Shown here: piece by piece, positions 38,604-47,973 of the stretch
Numbering within the stretch: the stretch's first letter is position 1
Layout of the letters: each line of letters starts with the position of its first letter
Made by a program: the position numbers and the translations under genes
From: Pseudomonadota bacterium
GTDB taxonomy: Bacteria > Desulfobacterota > Desulfobacteria > Desulfobacterales > RPRI01
Length of the DNA: 64,000 nucleotides
Reading direction: 5' to 3'
Assembly (NCBI GenBank): GCA_018817425.1
Contig: JAHITX010000123.1
Span: forward strand, 62,001 to 126,000
The notes under the pieces: model-generated
Told to the model about the DNA's origin: nothing
Databases searched by the model: none
Seen by the model: only the letters and a program-made list of their open reading frames with translations

Positions 38604-40355
38604 TCAAGGAGCTGCGGTAGATCCTTGATTTGTTCCATGGAATATACCTGTGGCATGGTCATTATCTGCTGATATTGGCTCTATAGCCCATGCTCCTCCA
38701 ATACTATTTGCCGCAGGCCCATACAAAGACCCATTGGCAGTGAATTCCACCGATGTATTAGCATCAATTTTAGCTGCCCCTCCGCTAAGCTGAAACTCAG
38801 GTGATTCGTTTGTTAAACGGCCGCTTGCGTTTTCAACGCTTGCAATGAACCCGTCTTTTGAAACAGAAAGATTAAATTCTTCAATGGCACCATCCATAAA
38901 ATTTACCTTGGCATCGAATGAACCGGTCATATCTACGCCACCGGAATTTGTCCAATAGGTTCCCTCTGCACCTCCGGCATATGACCACCAGCCTGAAGTA
39001 TTATGTAAAGTCATCATATCGGTTGTTGAGGTGGGATCTCCTGTAATATAGTATCCCTTATTATCAACATAATAGGTGTAAGAAATTCCGGCCATCGGTT
39101 CAGTCTGTGTCCAGTAACCCCATTCCATATATGCATTATGCCCAAGTTCTGCAAAAATTGCAGGATAACTGCCGGAAATATTATCATGCTTGGTATTAAC
39201 ATCAAGATCAGTTAACTTAGCATTGCTCATTCCGCCTGAAGCGTCTAATTTCATATCTCCATTAGGCGTGTCACTTGCAACTGCATCAGGGTTATCAAAA
39301 TTCTGTACAGATCCGCTTATATATGTTCCTTCATAATATTTAGTGCTATCCATCCTTGTTAGCATTGCCGTAAAATAACCCAATGTATTGACAGGTCTAT
39401 CGGTTTCACCAATTACCAAACTGGTTAAGTTTTGGGTAATATTTTCCACATTGCCATCTGTAGTATCAGTACCGGCTGTATTAATAATATTATCTATTAT
39501 ATCTCCAGCATCGTCTGCACCCGAACCCAAGATCCCGGCAAGAACAAACCCACCTCCCTCGGTTTGCTGAATAAACTGATTCGCAATATTGGGGTCTGTG
39601 GGTTCAACATTACCCGCACCAAGATTGTCAACAAAAAGACTTTCACCTGCTCCAACAGTGTTTGTACTGCCATCGGCATTTGAAGTTACACCAACACTGC
39701 CGTCAAAACCGTGAATTATGGTTTCAAAATTTTCAGAACCATTTTCAGCAAGATAAATCAGGCTTTCGTCAGAAAGATCGGCTATTTTTTCGCCGGCTTT
39801 TCTTACTTCAACACCAAACTTGGTGCCTCTTACACCCATTACGGCAGTCGGCGTCTTAACAGATGCTGAAATTTTTCTATATTTAAACAGGCGCACAACA
39901 TAAAACATGGCTTTGCCCCTAAGCATGCTCATAACGGATTTTTTCTCTTTGGCAGCACTGTCTTCAGAAACTTCTTCAACTATAATCTTGCCGTTTTCAC
40001 CCATAGTTATAATATCTTCCGTTTTAAACCTGATACGGCATCTGGAATCCTTTAGGGTATAAAAAACATCCTGCTGATAAACGGCATCTCCGGTAATTGC
40101 ATAATAAGCTTTATTTGAATCCTTATGCAGTACTACAACATGGCCGGAGGCTTTTTGAATGGTTCCCACATCCGATTCATTTGATTTAATAAAATTATCT
40201 TCAATTTGCATGGTTTTAAGCTCTGCCGGAAGAAAACCAACGTCTACTGATTTACCACGGGAACTTTTAGTATTGGTATTATTATCAGCTAACAATAAAC
40301 CTGCCCATACCAGCAAAAACATAACCGTAAATATAAATATTAAGCGTCTCTTCAT
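38604..40355 (-). CDS. FecR-domain exported protein
   Basis: 583 aa with a signal peptide (LIFIFTVMFLLVWAGLLLA). A FecR domain spans about residues 60-190, with KTPTAVMGVRGTKFGV as its signature. The remaining 390 residues are Asn/Asp/Gly-rich and beta-like, possibly surface or matrix associated. GGGAG ribosome site. It follows the TPR-barrel gene at 14 bp, so they are probably co-transcribed, and it converges with the CHASE2 cyclase; this trio recurs in Deltaproteobacteria to my knowledge. Confidence 0.85.
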   Translation of the reverse strand: MKRRLIFIFTVMFLLVWAGLLLADNNTNTKSSRGKSVDVGFLPAELKTMQIEDNFIKSNESDVGTIQKASGHVVVLHKDSNKAYYAITGDAVYQQDVFYTLKDSRCRIRFKTEDIITMGENGKIIVEEVSEDSAAKEKKSVMSMLRGKAMFYVVRLFKYRKISASVKTPTAVMGVRGTKFGVEVRKAGEKIADLSDESLIYLAENGSENFETIIHGFDGSVGVTSNADGSTNTVGAGESLFVDNLGAGNVEPTDPNIANQFIQQTEGGGFVLAGILGSGADDAGDIIDNIINTAGTDTTDGNVENITQNLTSLVIGETDRPVNTLGYFTAMLTRMDSTKYYEGTYISGSVQNFDNPDAVASDTPNGDMKLDASGGMSNAKLTDLDVNTKHDNISGSYPAIFAELGHNAYMEWGYWTQTEPMAGISYTYYVDNKGYYITGDPTSTTDMMTLHNTSGWWSYAGGAEGTYWTNSGGVDMTGSFDAKVNFMDGAIEEFNLSVSKDGFIASVENASGRLTNESPEFQLSGGAAKIDANTSVEFTANGSLYGPAANSIGGAWAIEPISADNDHATGIFHGTNQGSTAAP

Positions 40356-40369
40356 AAATTTCTCCCTGA

Positions 40370-41815
40370 TTAAAAACGGCAGCCTAAACTCAAAGTGTAA
40401 GTTGTCCGATCATAATCATAAATATCGGCGTTTGAATTGTTATCAGTATATGCAAAAGCAAATGAAGCATAAAAGTATTTTAAAAAGCCCTGGCTAACTA
40501 TGGCGGTTAACCCATCCCGTTTATCTTGCCTGCCTTCGATATAAAGAAGAGGTTTTTCATCAAAGTCTTTCTTTGTCCACAAATACTGCACAAAAAATTC
40601 CGTTTTAGTGGGAAACCTCGTAAAATAAGACAAACCGAGGTATGGTCCATCATAGGTAAAACGGTCATCATCAGCATCCATGTAGTCATATCCGGTTGTA
40701 AGAGAAAAAACATGCTTTCGGTTATCAAGATAAAAAGTAGGAACAAGTCCAAAACGGTATCTTTCATTATCAAGTCCGGATCTGCTGGTATAATAAAAAT
40801 TCTCCGTAGTGTAAGAGAAAAGACCTTTTATGCTGAAATACTGACAAAAATGATGCTCGTATTCCGGATCAGCATGAAAAGAATATGAAAGACGATCGCT
40901 TCCGTATTCTCTTTCAGTATAACCTATAGGAAGTTTAAAAATATCCCTTCGCGCTACCCACCATGGTCCTGTACTGACATCAATTGATAAGAAATCAAAT
41001 TGGCTATAATCAAGATGTGCTTTGTTATAAAAAGAAAGCGAGGTATTCCACATAAACCCTTTTGCTTCTCCGGCATCGAAAAGAAGATTTCCTGCAACAC
41101 TTGTAACCATAGCTTCATCTCTGAGCTTGGCAGTCAATTTGGCAGGGGTAAGAAATCCTCCAAAAACCTGATAGGTATCCAGATCGGGGCCTGAATTTAT
41201 ATTATCGTCCCAAACAAACCCTTCTGCAACTCTGAGATTCCAGGATATTTTTTTGGTTTTTTGATCAATCGCAGACAACATTTTTGAGATATTATCAAGC
41301 ACTGCTTTCGGAGGAGAAGCAGCCTTCACGATTTCAAGCTCACTGCGCGCTTTTTCAAAGTTTCCCATATTAAAATATGCTGCAGCAAGTTCAAGCCTGA
41401 CTCTGTTTAGTTTCGGATCAACAGAAAGCATTTGTTTGAATTTCTTAACCGCAAGCTCGCTCTCACCTGTTCTCATAGCACTTGTGCCGATCCAAAACAT
41501 GATATCCATGGTTTCGGCCTTACTGGCAATTTCCATAAAAATCGGAAGCGCCTTGGCAAAGTCTCGATCGTAATAAAGAATAAGGGCATCAGCAAGTTTT
41601 TTATCGAGAGCACTGATTTCTTCAGGATTCATTTCACTAAGCTTTTTAACAACTTTTTTATCGACAGCATCGGAGCCGGTTTCACTACCAATTGTTTTCA
41701 CACTCTCAAGTGAATCTTGTGTACCATCAGGCTGAGCCACAGCTATACCGTTTAGCATAAAAATAAATAAAATAATGACTACAAAAAAAGAAGCCGGTTT
41801 AATCTTTAAATGCAT
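40370..41815 (-). CDS. TPR outer-membrane barrel protein (SLAM/DUF560-like)
   Basis: 481 aa with a signal peptide (FFVVIILFIFMLNGIAVAQ). Residues about 60-190 are TPR-like (ALPIFMEIASKAETMD, FNMGNFEKARSELE). The C-terminal 280 residues are alternating aromatic strands ending YTLSLGCRF, the C-terminal Phe pattern of outer-membrane barrels. The layout resembles SLAM-type surface-protein translocators, and the next gene encodes a FecR-domain exported protein that might be its cargo (inference). AAGGAGA ribosome site. Confidence 0.8.
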   Translation of the reverse strand: MHLKIKPASFFVVIILFIFMLNGIAVAQPDGTQDSLESVKTIGSETGSDAVDKKVVKKLSEMNPEEISALDKKLADALILYYDRDFAKALPIFMEIASKAETMDIMFWIGTSAMRTGESELAVKKFKQMLSVDPKLNRVRLELAAAYFNMGNFEKARSELEIVKAASPPKAVLDNISKMLSAIDQKTKKISWNLRVAEGFVWDDNINSGPDLDTYQVFGGFLTPAKLTAKLRDEAMVTSVAGNLLFDAGEAKGFMWNTSLSFYNKAHLDYSQFDFLSIDVSTGPWWVARRDIFKLPIGYTEREYGSDRLSYSFHADPEYEHHFCQYFSIKGLFSYTTENFYYTSRSGLDNERYRFGLVPTFYLDNRKHVFSLTTGYDYMDADDDRFTYDGPYLGLSYFTRFPTKTEFFVQYLWTKKDFDEKPLLYIEGRQDKRDGLTAIVSQGFLKYFYASFAFAYTDNNSNADIYDYDRTTYTLSLGCRF

Positions 41816-42036
41816 AAAAAAGTCTCCTTTTAGCTAAATAGACAAAACGAATGAAAAGATATATTAGGATATAATTATCAGTATAGAAAATTATTAATAA
41901 GATCAGCATTATTAAGAAAGCGAAATGTAAAAATAAATAGAATAGCAAATATCTTATATATTCTATTTTACAGTTTTATAATTATCTATGTCAAATCTTT
42001 TTCCAATTTAATTTATAATACTATAAGAAATAACAC

Positions 42037-42178
42037 GAGCCACTTTCAAAACGTTTCAGTTTGGTCAAGCTCAAGGCGGGGGAAAATTTCAACCACAGGA
42101 ATACATTTAGTATTTCGAGGATTGAAATTTGAGCCCAACACAGAGATCGGCCAAAATGGGGCGTTTTGAAACTGGCTC
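42037..42178 (+). mobile_element. MITE-like element, copy 4 (142 bp, forward)
   Basis: Flanked by ACAC on both sides (42033-42036 and 42179-42182). About 97% identical by eye to copy 3. Lies in the divergent region between the TPR-barrel gene and the ArgA-like gene, 112 bp before the latter's start. Confidence 0.9.
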
Positions 42179-42290
42179 ACACGCTTTTGGTTTTTTGATT
42201 TCAATATTGAACAAAAAATAATAATATTTCAGCCGGCAACACTTCAATTTATTGCTTGATTTAAGTAAAAACATTGCTATAAGGAGAGAC

Positions 42291-42752
42291 ATGATCAGAA
42301 AAGCAAAAATAAGTGACATAAAAGCTATTTACAACCTTCTCCAGATATACAGCAGCAAGGGGGAACTGCTTCCTCGACCTTTCAGCAAACTCTATGATCA
42401 TCTACGTGATTTTATTGTTTATGTTGATAAGGATAGTGATACAATAATAGGATGTTGCGCTTTGCAGTTTTGCTGGGAATATCTGGCCGAAATAAGATCT
42501 CTTGCCGTTCATCCTGACTATTTAAAAAATAAAATAGGCACTGCTCTTGCTGAAACAGCACTTTCCGAAGCAAAACTTTATGAAATAAAAAAAGTTTTTA
42601 CTTTAACATACAAACCTGAATTTTTTGAAAAGATTGGGTTTGTTAAGGTAGATAAAGAGGAACTGCCCCTTATTAAAATCTGGTCAGATTGCTTGCTTTG
42701 CGTCAATTTCCCCAATTGTGATGAAATAGCTCTAATTAAAGATATTACCTGA
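42291..42752 (+). CDS. ArgA-like N-acetyltransferase (short N-acetylglutamate synthase type)
   Basis: 153 aa GNAT protein. Family features are GELLPRPFSKLYDHLRDF, LAEIRSLAVHPDYLKNKIG (CoA loop) and a cysteine-containing C-terminus (CLLCVNFPNCDE). Such short forms act as N-acetylglutamate synthases in arginine synthesis. The ATG at 42291 has AAGGAG just upstream; the longer frame to 42252 is rejected. The TGA stop overlaps the first bases of MITE copy 5, and the gene is bracketed by two oppositely oriented copies. Confidence 0.85.
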   Translation: MIRKAKISDIKAIYNLLQIYSSKGELLPRPFSKLYDHLRDFIVYVDKDSDTIIGCCALQFCWEYLAEIRSLAVHPDYLKNKIGTALAETALSEAKLYEIKKVFTLTYKPEFFEKIGFVKVDKEELPLIKIWSDCLLCVNFPNCDEIALIKDIT

Positions 42753-42935
42753 GCCAGTTTCAAAACGCCCCATTTGGGCCGATCTCTGCGTTAGGCTCAA
42801 ATTTCGCACGAAGTGACACGTAGTGAAGCATAAGCGCTAACCTTTAGCACTACCATCGATATACTCCATGTATTCATGCTGTTAAAATCCCACCGCCTTG
42901 ACCTTTACCAAACTGAAACGTTTTGAAAGTGGCTC
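42751..42935 (-). mobile_element. MITE-like element, copy 5 (185 bp, reverse, long core)
   Basis: Same termini in reverse orientation, with the longest core; it shares GCTTCACTACGTG with copy 2. It has no matching 4-bp flanks (ACCT left, TGAA right), unlike the other five copies. It begins inside the stop codon of the acetyltransferase gene. Confidence 0.85.
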
Positions 42936-43067
42936 TGAAACATCAAATCATATAAGCTGTTATCCCATGTTTATATGTCTTTGTTGAAACTTCTTGACAT
43001 CAGCAATTCATATATTTAAGTTCCTGTATAAGTTAAACACATCTTAATATCACCGGAGAAAATTTAA

Positions 43068-44678
43068 ATGGCAGACTTTATATATCAGGAAATGTTTCCA
43101 CTTGGCAAAGATGAAACCGAATACAGATTGCTTACTAAAGATTATATTTCTACTGATAACTTTGGTGGCAAAACAATTGTAAAAATTTCTTCTGAAGGAC
43201 TAACTATTCTTACCGAACAGGCATTTAAAGACGTATCCCATATGTTAAGAGCCTCTCATTTAAAGCAGCTTTCAAAAATTTTCAATGACCCCGAAAGTTC
43301 CGAAAACGATAAATATGTTGCCCTTGAGATGATTAAAAATGCCGTCATCGCTGCAGAAGGGATCTTTCCTCTTTGCCAGGATACCGGTACTGCTATTGTG
43401 CTTGGCAAAAAAGGGCAGCAGATATGGACAGGTTTTTCCGATGAAGAGGCCATCTCTAAAGGTGTTTTTAACGCATATACAAAAAACAATCTGCGTTACT
43501 CCCAGAATGCACCTCTTACAATGTTTGATGAAAAAAACACTGGCTGTAATCTTCCGGCTCAGATTGAACTATATGCTGTTGAGGGTGATTCCTACAAGTT
43601 TCTTTTTATTGCAAAAGGAGGAGGATCAGCAAATAAGACCTATTTGTTCCAGGAAACAAAGGCAACGCTTAGCCCGGAAAAGCTGCTTGATTTTATGAAG
43701 GCAAAGATAAAGACTCTTGGAACAGCAGCTTGCCCACCTTATCACCTTGCTTTTGTTATAGGAGGAACATCTGCTGAACTGAATTTAAAAACAGTGAAAC
43801 TCGCTTCAGCAGGTTATCTTGACTCTCTTCCAACAAAAGGAAATGCTTTAGGTCATGCTTTCAGAGATATTGAGCTTGAAGAAAAGCTTTTAAAAATATC
43901 ACAGGAACTGGGAATCGGAGCCCAGTTCGGAGGCAAATACTTCTGCCTTGATACAAGAGTAATACGCCTTCCAAGACACGGCGCATCATGCCCCATAGGT
44001 CTTGGGGTAAGTTGCAGCGCGGACAGAAACATAAAAGCAAAGATCACAAAAGCCGGGCTCTTTCTTGAAAATCTTGAAAAAGATCCGGCAAAATATCTTC
44101 CCCAGACAAAAGAAGCCGAATCAGGCGCGATTTCGATTGATCTTAACAGACCGATGGATGAGATAAGAGCCATACTAAGCAAACATACTGTTGAAACAAG
44201 ACTTCTTCTTTCAGGAAAAATCGTGGTAGCAAGAGATATCGCCCATTCAAAATTAAAAGAACGGCTTGACAGAGGAGAAGAACTTCCGCAATATTTTAAA
44301 GATCATATCATTTACTATGCAGGCCCTGCAAAAACCCCACAAGGATATCCTTCAGGTTCTTTCGGACCTACTACAGCAGGAAGAATGGACTCCTATGTTC
44401 CCGAATTTCAAAAGCACGGCGCATCAATGGTTATGCTTGCAAAAGGAAACCGTTCAAAAGATGTAACCGAATCATGCAAGAAACACGGCGGTTTTTATCT
44501 TGGCTCCATAGGCGGCCCTGCGGCAAGACTTGGTAAAGAATGTATTACCAACATTGAAACAATAGAATATCCTGAACTTGGAATGGAGGCTATATTCATG
44601 ATTACGGTAAAAGACTTTCCGGCTTTTATAATAGTAGATGATAAAGGAAATGATTTTTTTGAAAAACTGCTTGGATAA
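43068..44678 (+). CDS. fumA: Class I (iron-sulfur) fumarate hydratase
   Basis: 536 aa, alpha and beta regions fused as in FumA/FumB. Interconverts fumarate and malate through a [4Fe-4S] cluster; candidate ligands are in [18 protein letters not shown] and [14 protein letters not shown]. The beta part shows [20 protein letters not shown] and the C-terminal [16 protein letters not shown] ribosome site. Stands alone; consistent with an oxidative or reductive TCA pathway in a strict anaerobe. Confidence 0.94.
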   Translation: MADFIYQEMFPLGKDETEYRLLTKDYISTDNFGGKTIVKISSEGLTILTEQAFKDVSHMLRASHLKQLSKIFNDPESSENDKYVALEMIKNAVIAAEGIFPLCQDTGTAIVLGKKGQQIWTGFSDEEAISKGVFNAYTKNNLRYSQNAPLTMFDEKNTGCNLPAQIELYAVEGDSYKFLFIAKGGGSANKTYLFQETKATLSPEKLLDFMKAKIKTLGTAACPPYHLAFVIGGTSAELNLKTVKLASAGYLDSLPTKGNALGHAFRDIELEEKLLKISQELGIGAQFGGKYFCLDTRVIRLPRHGASCPIGLGVSCSADRNIKAKITKAGLFLENLEKDPAKYLPQTKEAESGAISIDLNRPMDEIRAILSKHTVETRLLLSGKIVVARDIAHSKLKERLDRGEELPQYFKDHIIYYAGPAKTPQGYPSGSFGPTTAGRMDSYVPEFQKHGASMVMLAKGNRSKDVTESCKKHGGFYLGSIGGPAARLGKECITNIETIEYPELGMEAIFMITVKDFPAFIIVDDKGNDFFEKLLG

Positions 44679-44752
44679 TTATAAATGCAATAATATCGAA
44701 CCTTAGTTCTTTTGTGATTTGAGGAATGGGGAAGTCCGAAAAGAACAGGCTG

Positions 44753-45643
44753 CTAAGCTTCCACCATTGAAGACTCGGTTTCCATATTTGTTAATCCATC
44801 TTCTACCGGAGCCGGGTCCTCAACAATCTCAGGCAAGTCTTCATTCACCGGTTCCAATTCTAAAGACCCTTCTTTTGCTTCTTGTAATTGCTTTATCCTC
44901 TCCAGTAGTTCTGACCTCATACTTCTGCCCATTTCAATATGCTTTGGATGCTCATGGTCATCATCTGAATTTTTATCAAGTTGATTGGATAGATACCGGT
45001 TTAGCGGTTTGATAAATTTAGACGGTTTTACCCCTGAATGCTCCATAATGTCCATTATTTGATCGGCTGCCTGTTTTAAAGAATCCCGATTTACAATACT
45101 TTCTTCAGTCTCTCCGCCTGACGGTGATTCAACTGTTTTTTCAGCCACCATCATAAGCGCCTGTTCAACAACCACACTTTTCTTTGATTCAATATTAGCC
45201 TCAAAAGAGGCAATGGACTCAAGATTTCCAACCTTGTTTACCATGGCCATAGCATTTTTCAAATTACCCGAAAGAGTAGATTGCATGATTTTATCAATGG
45301 CTTTCATGGCCTTTTGTATATCTTTTACTTCCTGTTTGTTTAAATCCCCTTCTACCAACATTAAAAACTCGCTGCTACTGTCTGTTGAAATACTTTTCCC
45401 TTGCAAATTAAGTGACATGTTATTTACACGGGCAAAACCATTATAAGTACTATATTGGCTTGTGCTTTGGGAATCAGCCAAAATAGTTACTTTATCTCCT
45501 TCTGCCGTAAGGATTGTAATGTTCCTGCTTTCTTCCTGAGATGTTGTAACCTGATTGAATTGGGCAAAATAGAATTTACTGCTTTCCGTTGAATACCCGG
45601 TAAAATCTTTAGAAACCAACGTGTTTGGGAATATTGCATTCAT
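44753..45643 (-). CDS. Hypothetical acidic protein
   Basis: 296 aa, not recognised. No signal peptide. The N-terminal half is beta-like (ITILTAEGDKVTILADS), the middle helical (EVKDIQKAMKAIDKIM, LSGNLKNAMAMV), and the tail strongly acidic and proline containing. The first strand region resembles flagellar or hook-related Desulfobacterota hypotheticals, but this is only an impression. A purine-rich AGAGAGAA site precedes the ATG. Confidence 0.7.
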   Translation of the reverse strand: MNAIFPNTLVSKDFTGYSTESSKFYFAQFNQVTTSQEESRNITILTAEGDKVTILADSQSTSQYSTYNGFARVNNMSLNLQGKSISTDSSSEFLMLVEGDLNKQEVKDIQKAMKAIDKIMQSTLSGNLKNAMAMVNKVGNLESIASFEANIESKKSVVVEQALMMVAEKTVESPSGGETEESIVNRDSLKQAADQIMDIMEHSGVKPSKFIKPLNRYLSNQLDKNSDDDHEHPKHIEMGRSMRSELLERIKQLQEAKEGSLELEPVNEDLPEIVEDPAPVEDGLTNMETESSMVEA

Positions 45644-45977
45644 TTTTCATTCTCTCTTTTTATCGGGTTTTTAATATAATTAATATCGTGTTACTCATTA
45701 TATCGGTGTAATTCAATAAAACTTGATTTTTTTCAATCCATTAATTTACTATAGAAGTCGTATTGGGGTTTAAATTACATTTTTTTATTTTCCAAACTAC
45801 TTAATATTGACGTACATTGCCATATCGAATATTCTAATAGCAGATTATAATTATAGATGGCGCTCTTGATTGGAAAGAGGATTCTTTTTGTGCTTTCAGG
45901 GAAAAGCTTATATGCAATTTCGGACAATGAAAGCTTTTTAGATCATAATTAATTATTTAAAGGATTAAAACCCCATC
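45644..45977. other. Intergenic stretch, nothing recognised
   Basis: AT-rich divergent region between the hypothetical gene and the TPR cyclase; no motif beyond general promoter-like AT content was identified. Confidence 0.4.
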
Positions 45978-47753
45978 ATGTTTAACATTGACCAAACCCA
46001 GAAGGATATTAACGCAATAAAGGATGCCTTTAGCGCCATTGATATTAAAGGTTCCCCTGAACAGATTTTTAAACTCCTTGCAGAGTTCGAACAAAAAACA
46101 GCTCAATACACGGCGTTTCCCCATTTAGATGCAATCATCAAATGGCATAAAAATCTCTTTTTTCAAAAAGCATGTCTGTTTCAACGCGCCGAGGAGCTTC
46201 TGGATGAAGCCTTAGATGCTATTGAAGAACGTAAAGAACCTCTGTTTCAGAAATGGAAGGTGAAGATATACATTTCTCTGGGATATATTCACAGAGCTCA
46301 ATGGAACTATCTGGATGCTGAGTTCTATCTCAGCAATGCCCTAAAACAGGCAAAATCCCTTCCTGAACTCAGTAACTTCCTGGGTGAAATCTATGCAGGT
46401 CTTAGTCAGGTCAGCCTTTTTCTGACACGACACCACCAGGCCAATCAATATGCAGCTTTAGAAAAAAAGGTGTGTTACGAAAACTACAATACAGACCCCT
46501 CAAATGAAACCCACTGTATTATCTATGCCTATGCATTGATCAATCATAATCGTATCAAACGGCTTTTAGGAATGGTTGAACAAAAAGATCTCAAAGACCT
46601 TGATGACGCTGTCGCCCTTGCATCCCGGTTCAGCACTGAAAAATGTAAAATATTGTGCAATCTGGAAAGGGCGGAAGCCAAATTCAGTATTAATCAGGCT
46701 GATCAGGCGTTGGACATGGCACTGGAGCTTGAGTCGAGCTTAAAGGAACTGGGGATGACCCAGGAGAGTATGCAGGCTGGCCTTCTGGCGGCAAAGGCAT
46801 ATCGCAAACTCTATGATTACGAATTTGCCGAACAGAAACTCAAAGAAATTCTTCATCTGACCCAAAACAATTATTTACAGCTAGGACAAATTATCGCGGA
46901 AACCCTTTATGAGTTGGGATTGACCTATTACCAGATAGATCAGGAGAAAAACGCCTATAACTGTTTTCGTGAATCCGCAAAAACGGGTATGGTGCTCGGC
47001 ATCAAAGATATCATTATCCGTGCCTTTGATGCTGCAAAACGCATCGATAAATATACAGCACGGGAGCTTTTGTCATCCAATCTGGCTTACCAGGATGCCA
47101 CTTTTGTGAAAAACAGCCTAAGCCGGGAGTTCAACCCTTTTAAAAGCACCAGAGCAAAAACACGGCTTTATGCCACCACGCTTTTTGTAGATATCGTGGG
47201 CTTCAGTCACTTGATGAAAAAGTCGGATGAAAGTATGACCATTCAGATGGTGGACGAATTTATTGACCGTATGTCCTTGATCATCTATCAGAACCACGGC
47301 TATATTGACAAGTTTCTGGGAGACGGTTTTATGGCTATATTTGAACATGGACAGACTGTTTCATCTGAAATGGTAATGAATGCCATCCGCTCCGGTATCG
47401 ATATTTACCGGGCATTGAAACATAAAAACCGGAAGCTCGGAACCGTGTATGGGGAAGATAGTAAAATCAATGTGCGCATCGGTATCAGCACTGGAGAAAT
47501 ATTTGCAATGGTTTTAGGTAACTATATTAAAACGGAGTTCACCTACCTAGGCAATTCAGTCAACCTGGCATCAAAACTGGAAAGCCATGCCAAACATAAA
47601 TGCATGTTGATAGATGAAGAAACTCATCAGCAGGCTAGCAAACTCATCTTATCGGAACCTGAAACCATAATCATTCCCGGCCTTGGCGAAACTCAGGTCC
47701 ACAAGGTGCTGCGCCTTGCCCGGATGAGAGAACGGCCGGCAATAAAAGCTTAA
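45978..47753 (+). CDS. TPR-domain adenylate/guanylate cyclase
   Basis: 591 aa, cytoplasmic. Residues 1-380 are TPR-like helical repeats (LGYIHRAQWNYLDAEFYLS, ETLYELGLTYYQID). The C-terminal 200 residues form a class III cyclase domain with metal sites in LFVDIVGFSHLM and FLGDGFMAIFEHG and the later GNSVNLASKLES motif. A second cyclase in the window besides the CHASE2 enzyme. Followed 5 bp later by MITE copy 6. Confidence 0.88.
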   Translation: MFNIDQTQKDINAIKDAFSAIDIKGSPEQIFKLLAEFEQKTAQYTAFPHLDAIIKWHKNLFFQKACLFQRAEELLDEALDAIEERKEPLFQKWKVKIYISLGYIHRAQWNYLDAEFYLSNALKQAKSLPELSNFLGEIYAGLSQVSLFLTRHHQANQYAALEKKVCYENYNTDPSNETHCIIYAYALINHNRIKRLLGMVEQKDLKDLDDAVALASRFSTEKCKILCNLERAEAKFSINQADQALDMALELESSLKELGMTQESMQAGLLAAKAYRKLYDYEFAEQKLKEILHLTQNNYLQLGQIIAETLYELGLTYYQIDQEKNAYNCFRESAKTGMVLGIKDIIIRAFDAAKRIDKYTARELLSSNLAYQDATFVKNSLSREFNPFKSTRAKTRLYATTLFVDIVGFSHLMKKSDESMTIQMVDEFIDRMSLIIYQNHGYIDKFLGDGFMAIFEHGQTVSSEMVMNAIRSGIDIYRALKHKNRKLGTVYGEDSKINVRIGISTGEIFAMVLGNYIKTEFTYLGNSVNLASKLESHAKHKCMLIDEETHQQASKLILSEPETIIIPGLGETQVHKVLRLARMRERPAIKA

Positions 47754-47758
47754 TAAAA

Positions 47759-47900
47759 GAGCCGGTTTCAAAACGTCCCATTTTGGCCGATCTCTGCGTT
47801 GGTTGAAAATTTTAATCATCGTAATAACCCATGTATTCCTGCGGTTAAAATTTTCACCCGCCTTGACCTTGACCAAACTGAAACGTTTTGAAAGTGGCTC
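47759..47900 (-). mobile_element. MITE-like element, copy 6 (142 bp, reverse)
   Basis: Flanked by AAAA on both sides (47755-47758 and 47901-47904). Inner arms TGAAAATTTTAA and TTAAAATTTTCA are perfectly complementary and differ from copy 1 by paired changes. Lies between convergent genes. Confidence 0.9.
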
Positions 47901-47973
47901 AAAAGCAAATAATAAGCAGATCCACAAATCATTGCCGACAATTCTACACCATAACCCATTGCCAAAAGAATAT

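Noticed and set aside
42107-42319. 70-codon minus-strand frame ending in a peptide like the DUF364 tail
   Set aside because: The shared tail comes from the MITE, not from homology.
47649-47927. 92-codon minus-strand frame over copy 6
   Set aside because: Same MITE-derived peptide, overlapping a real cyclase gene.
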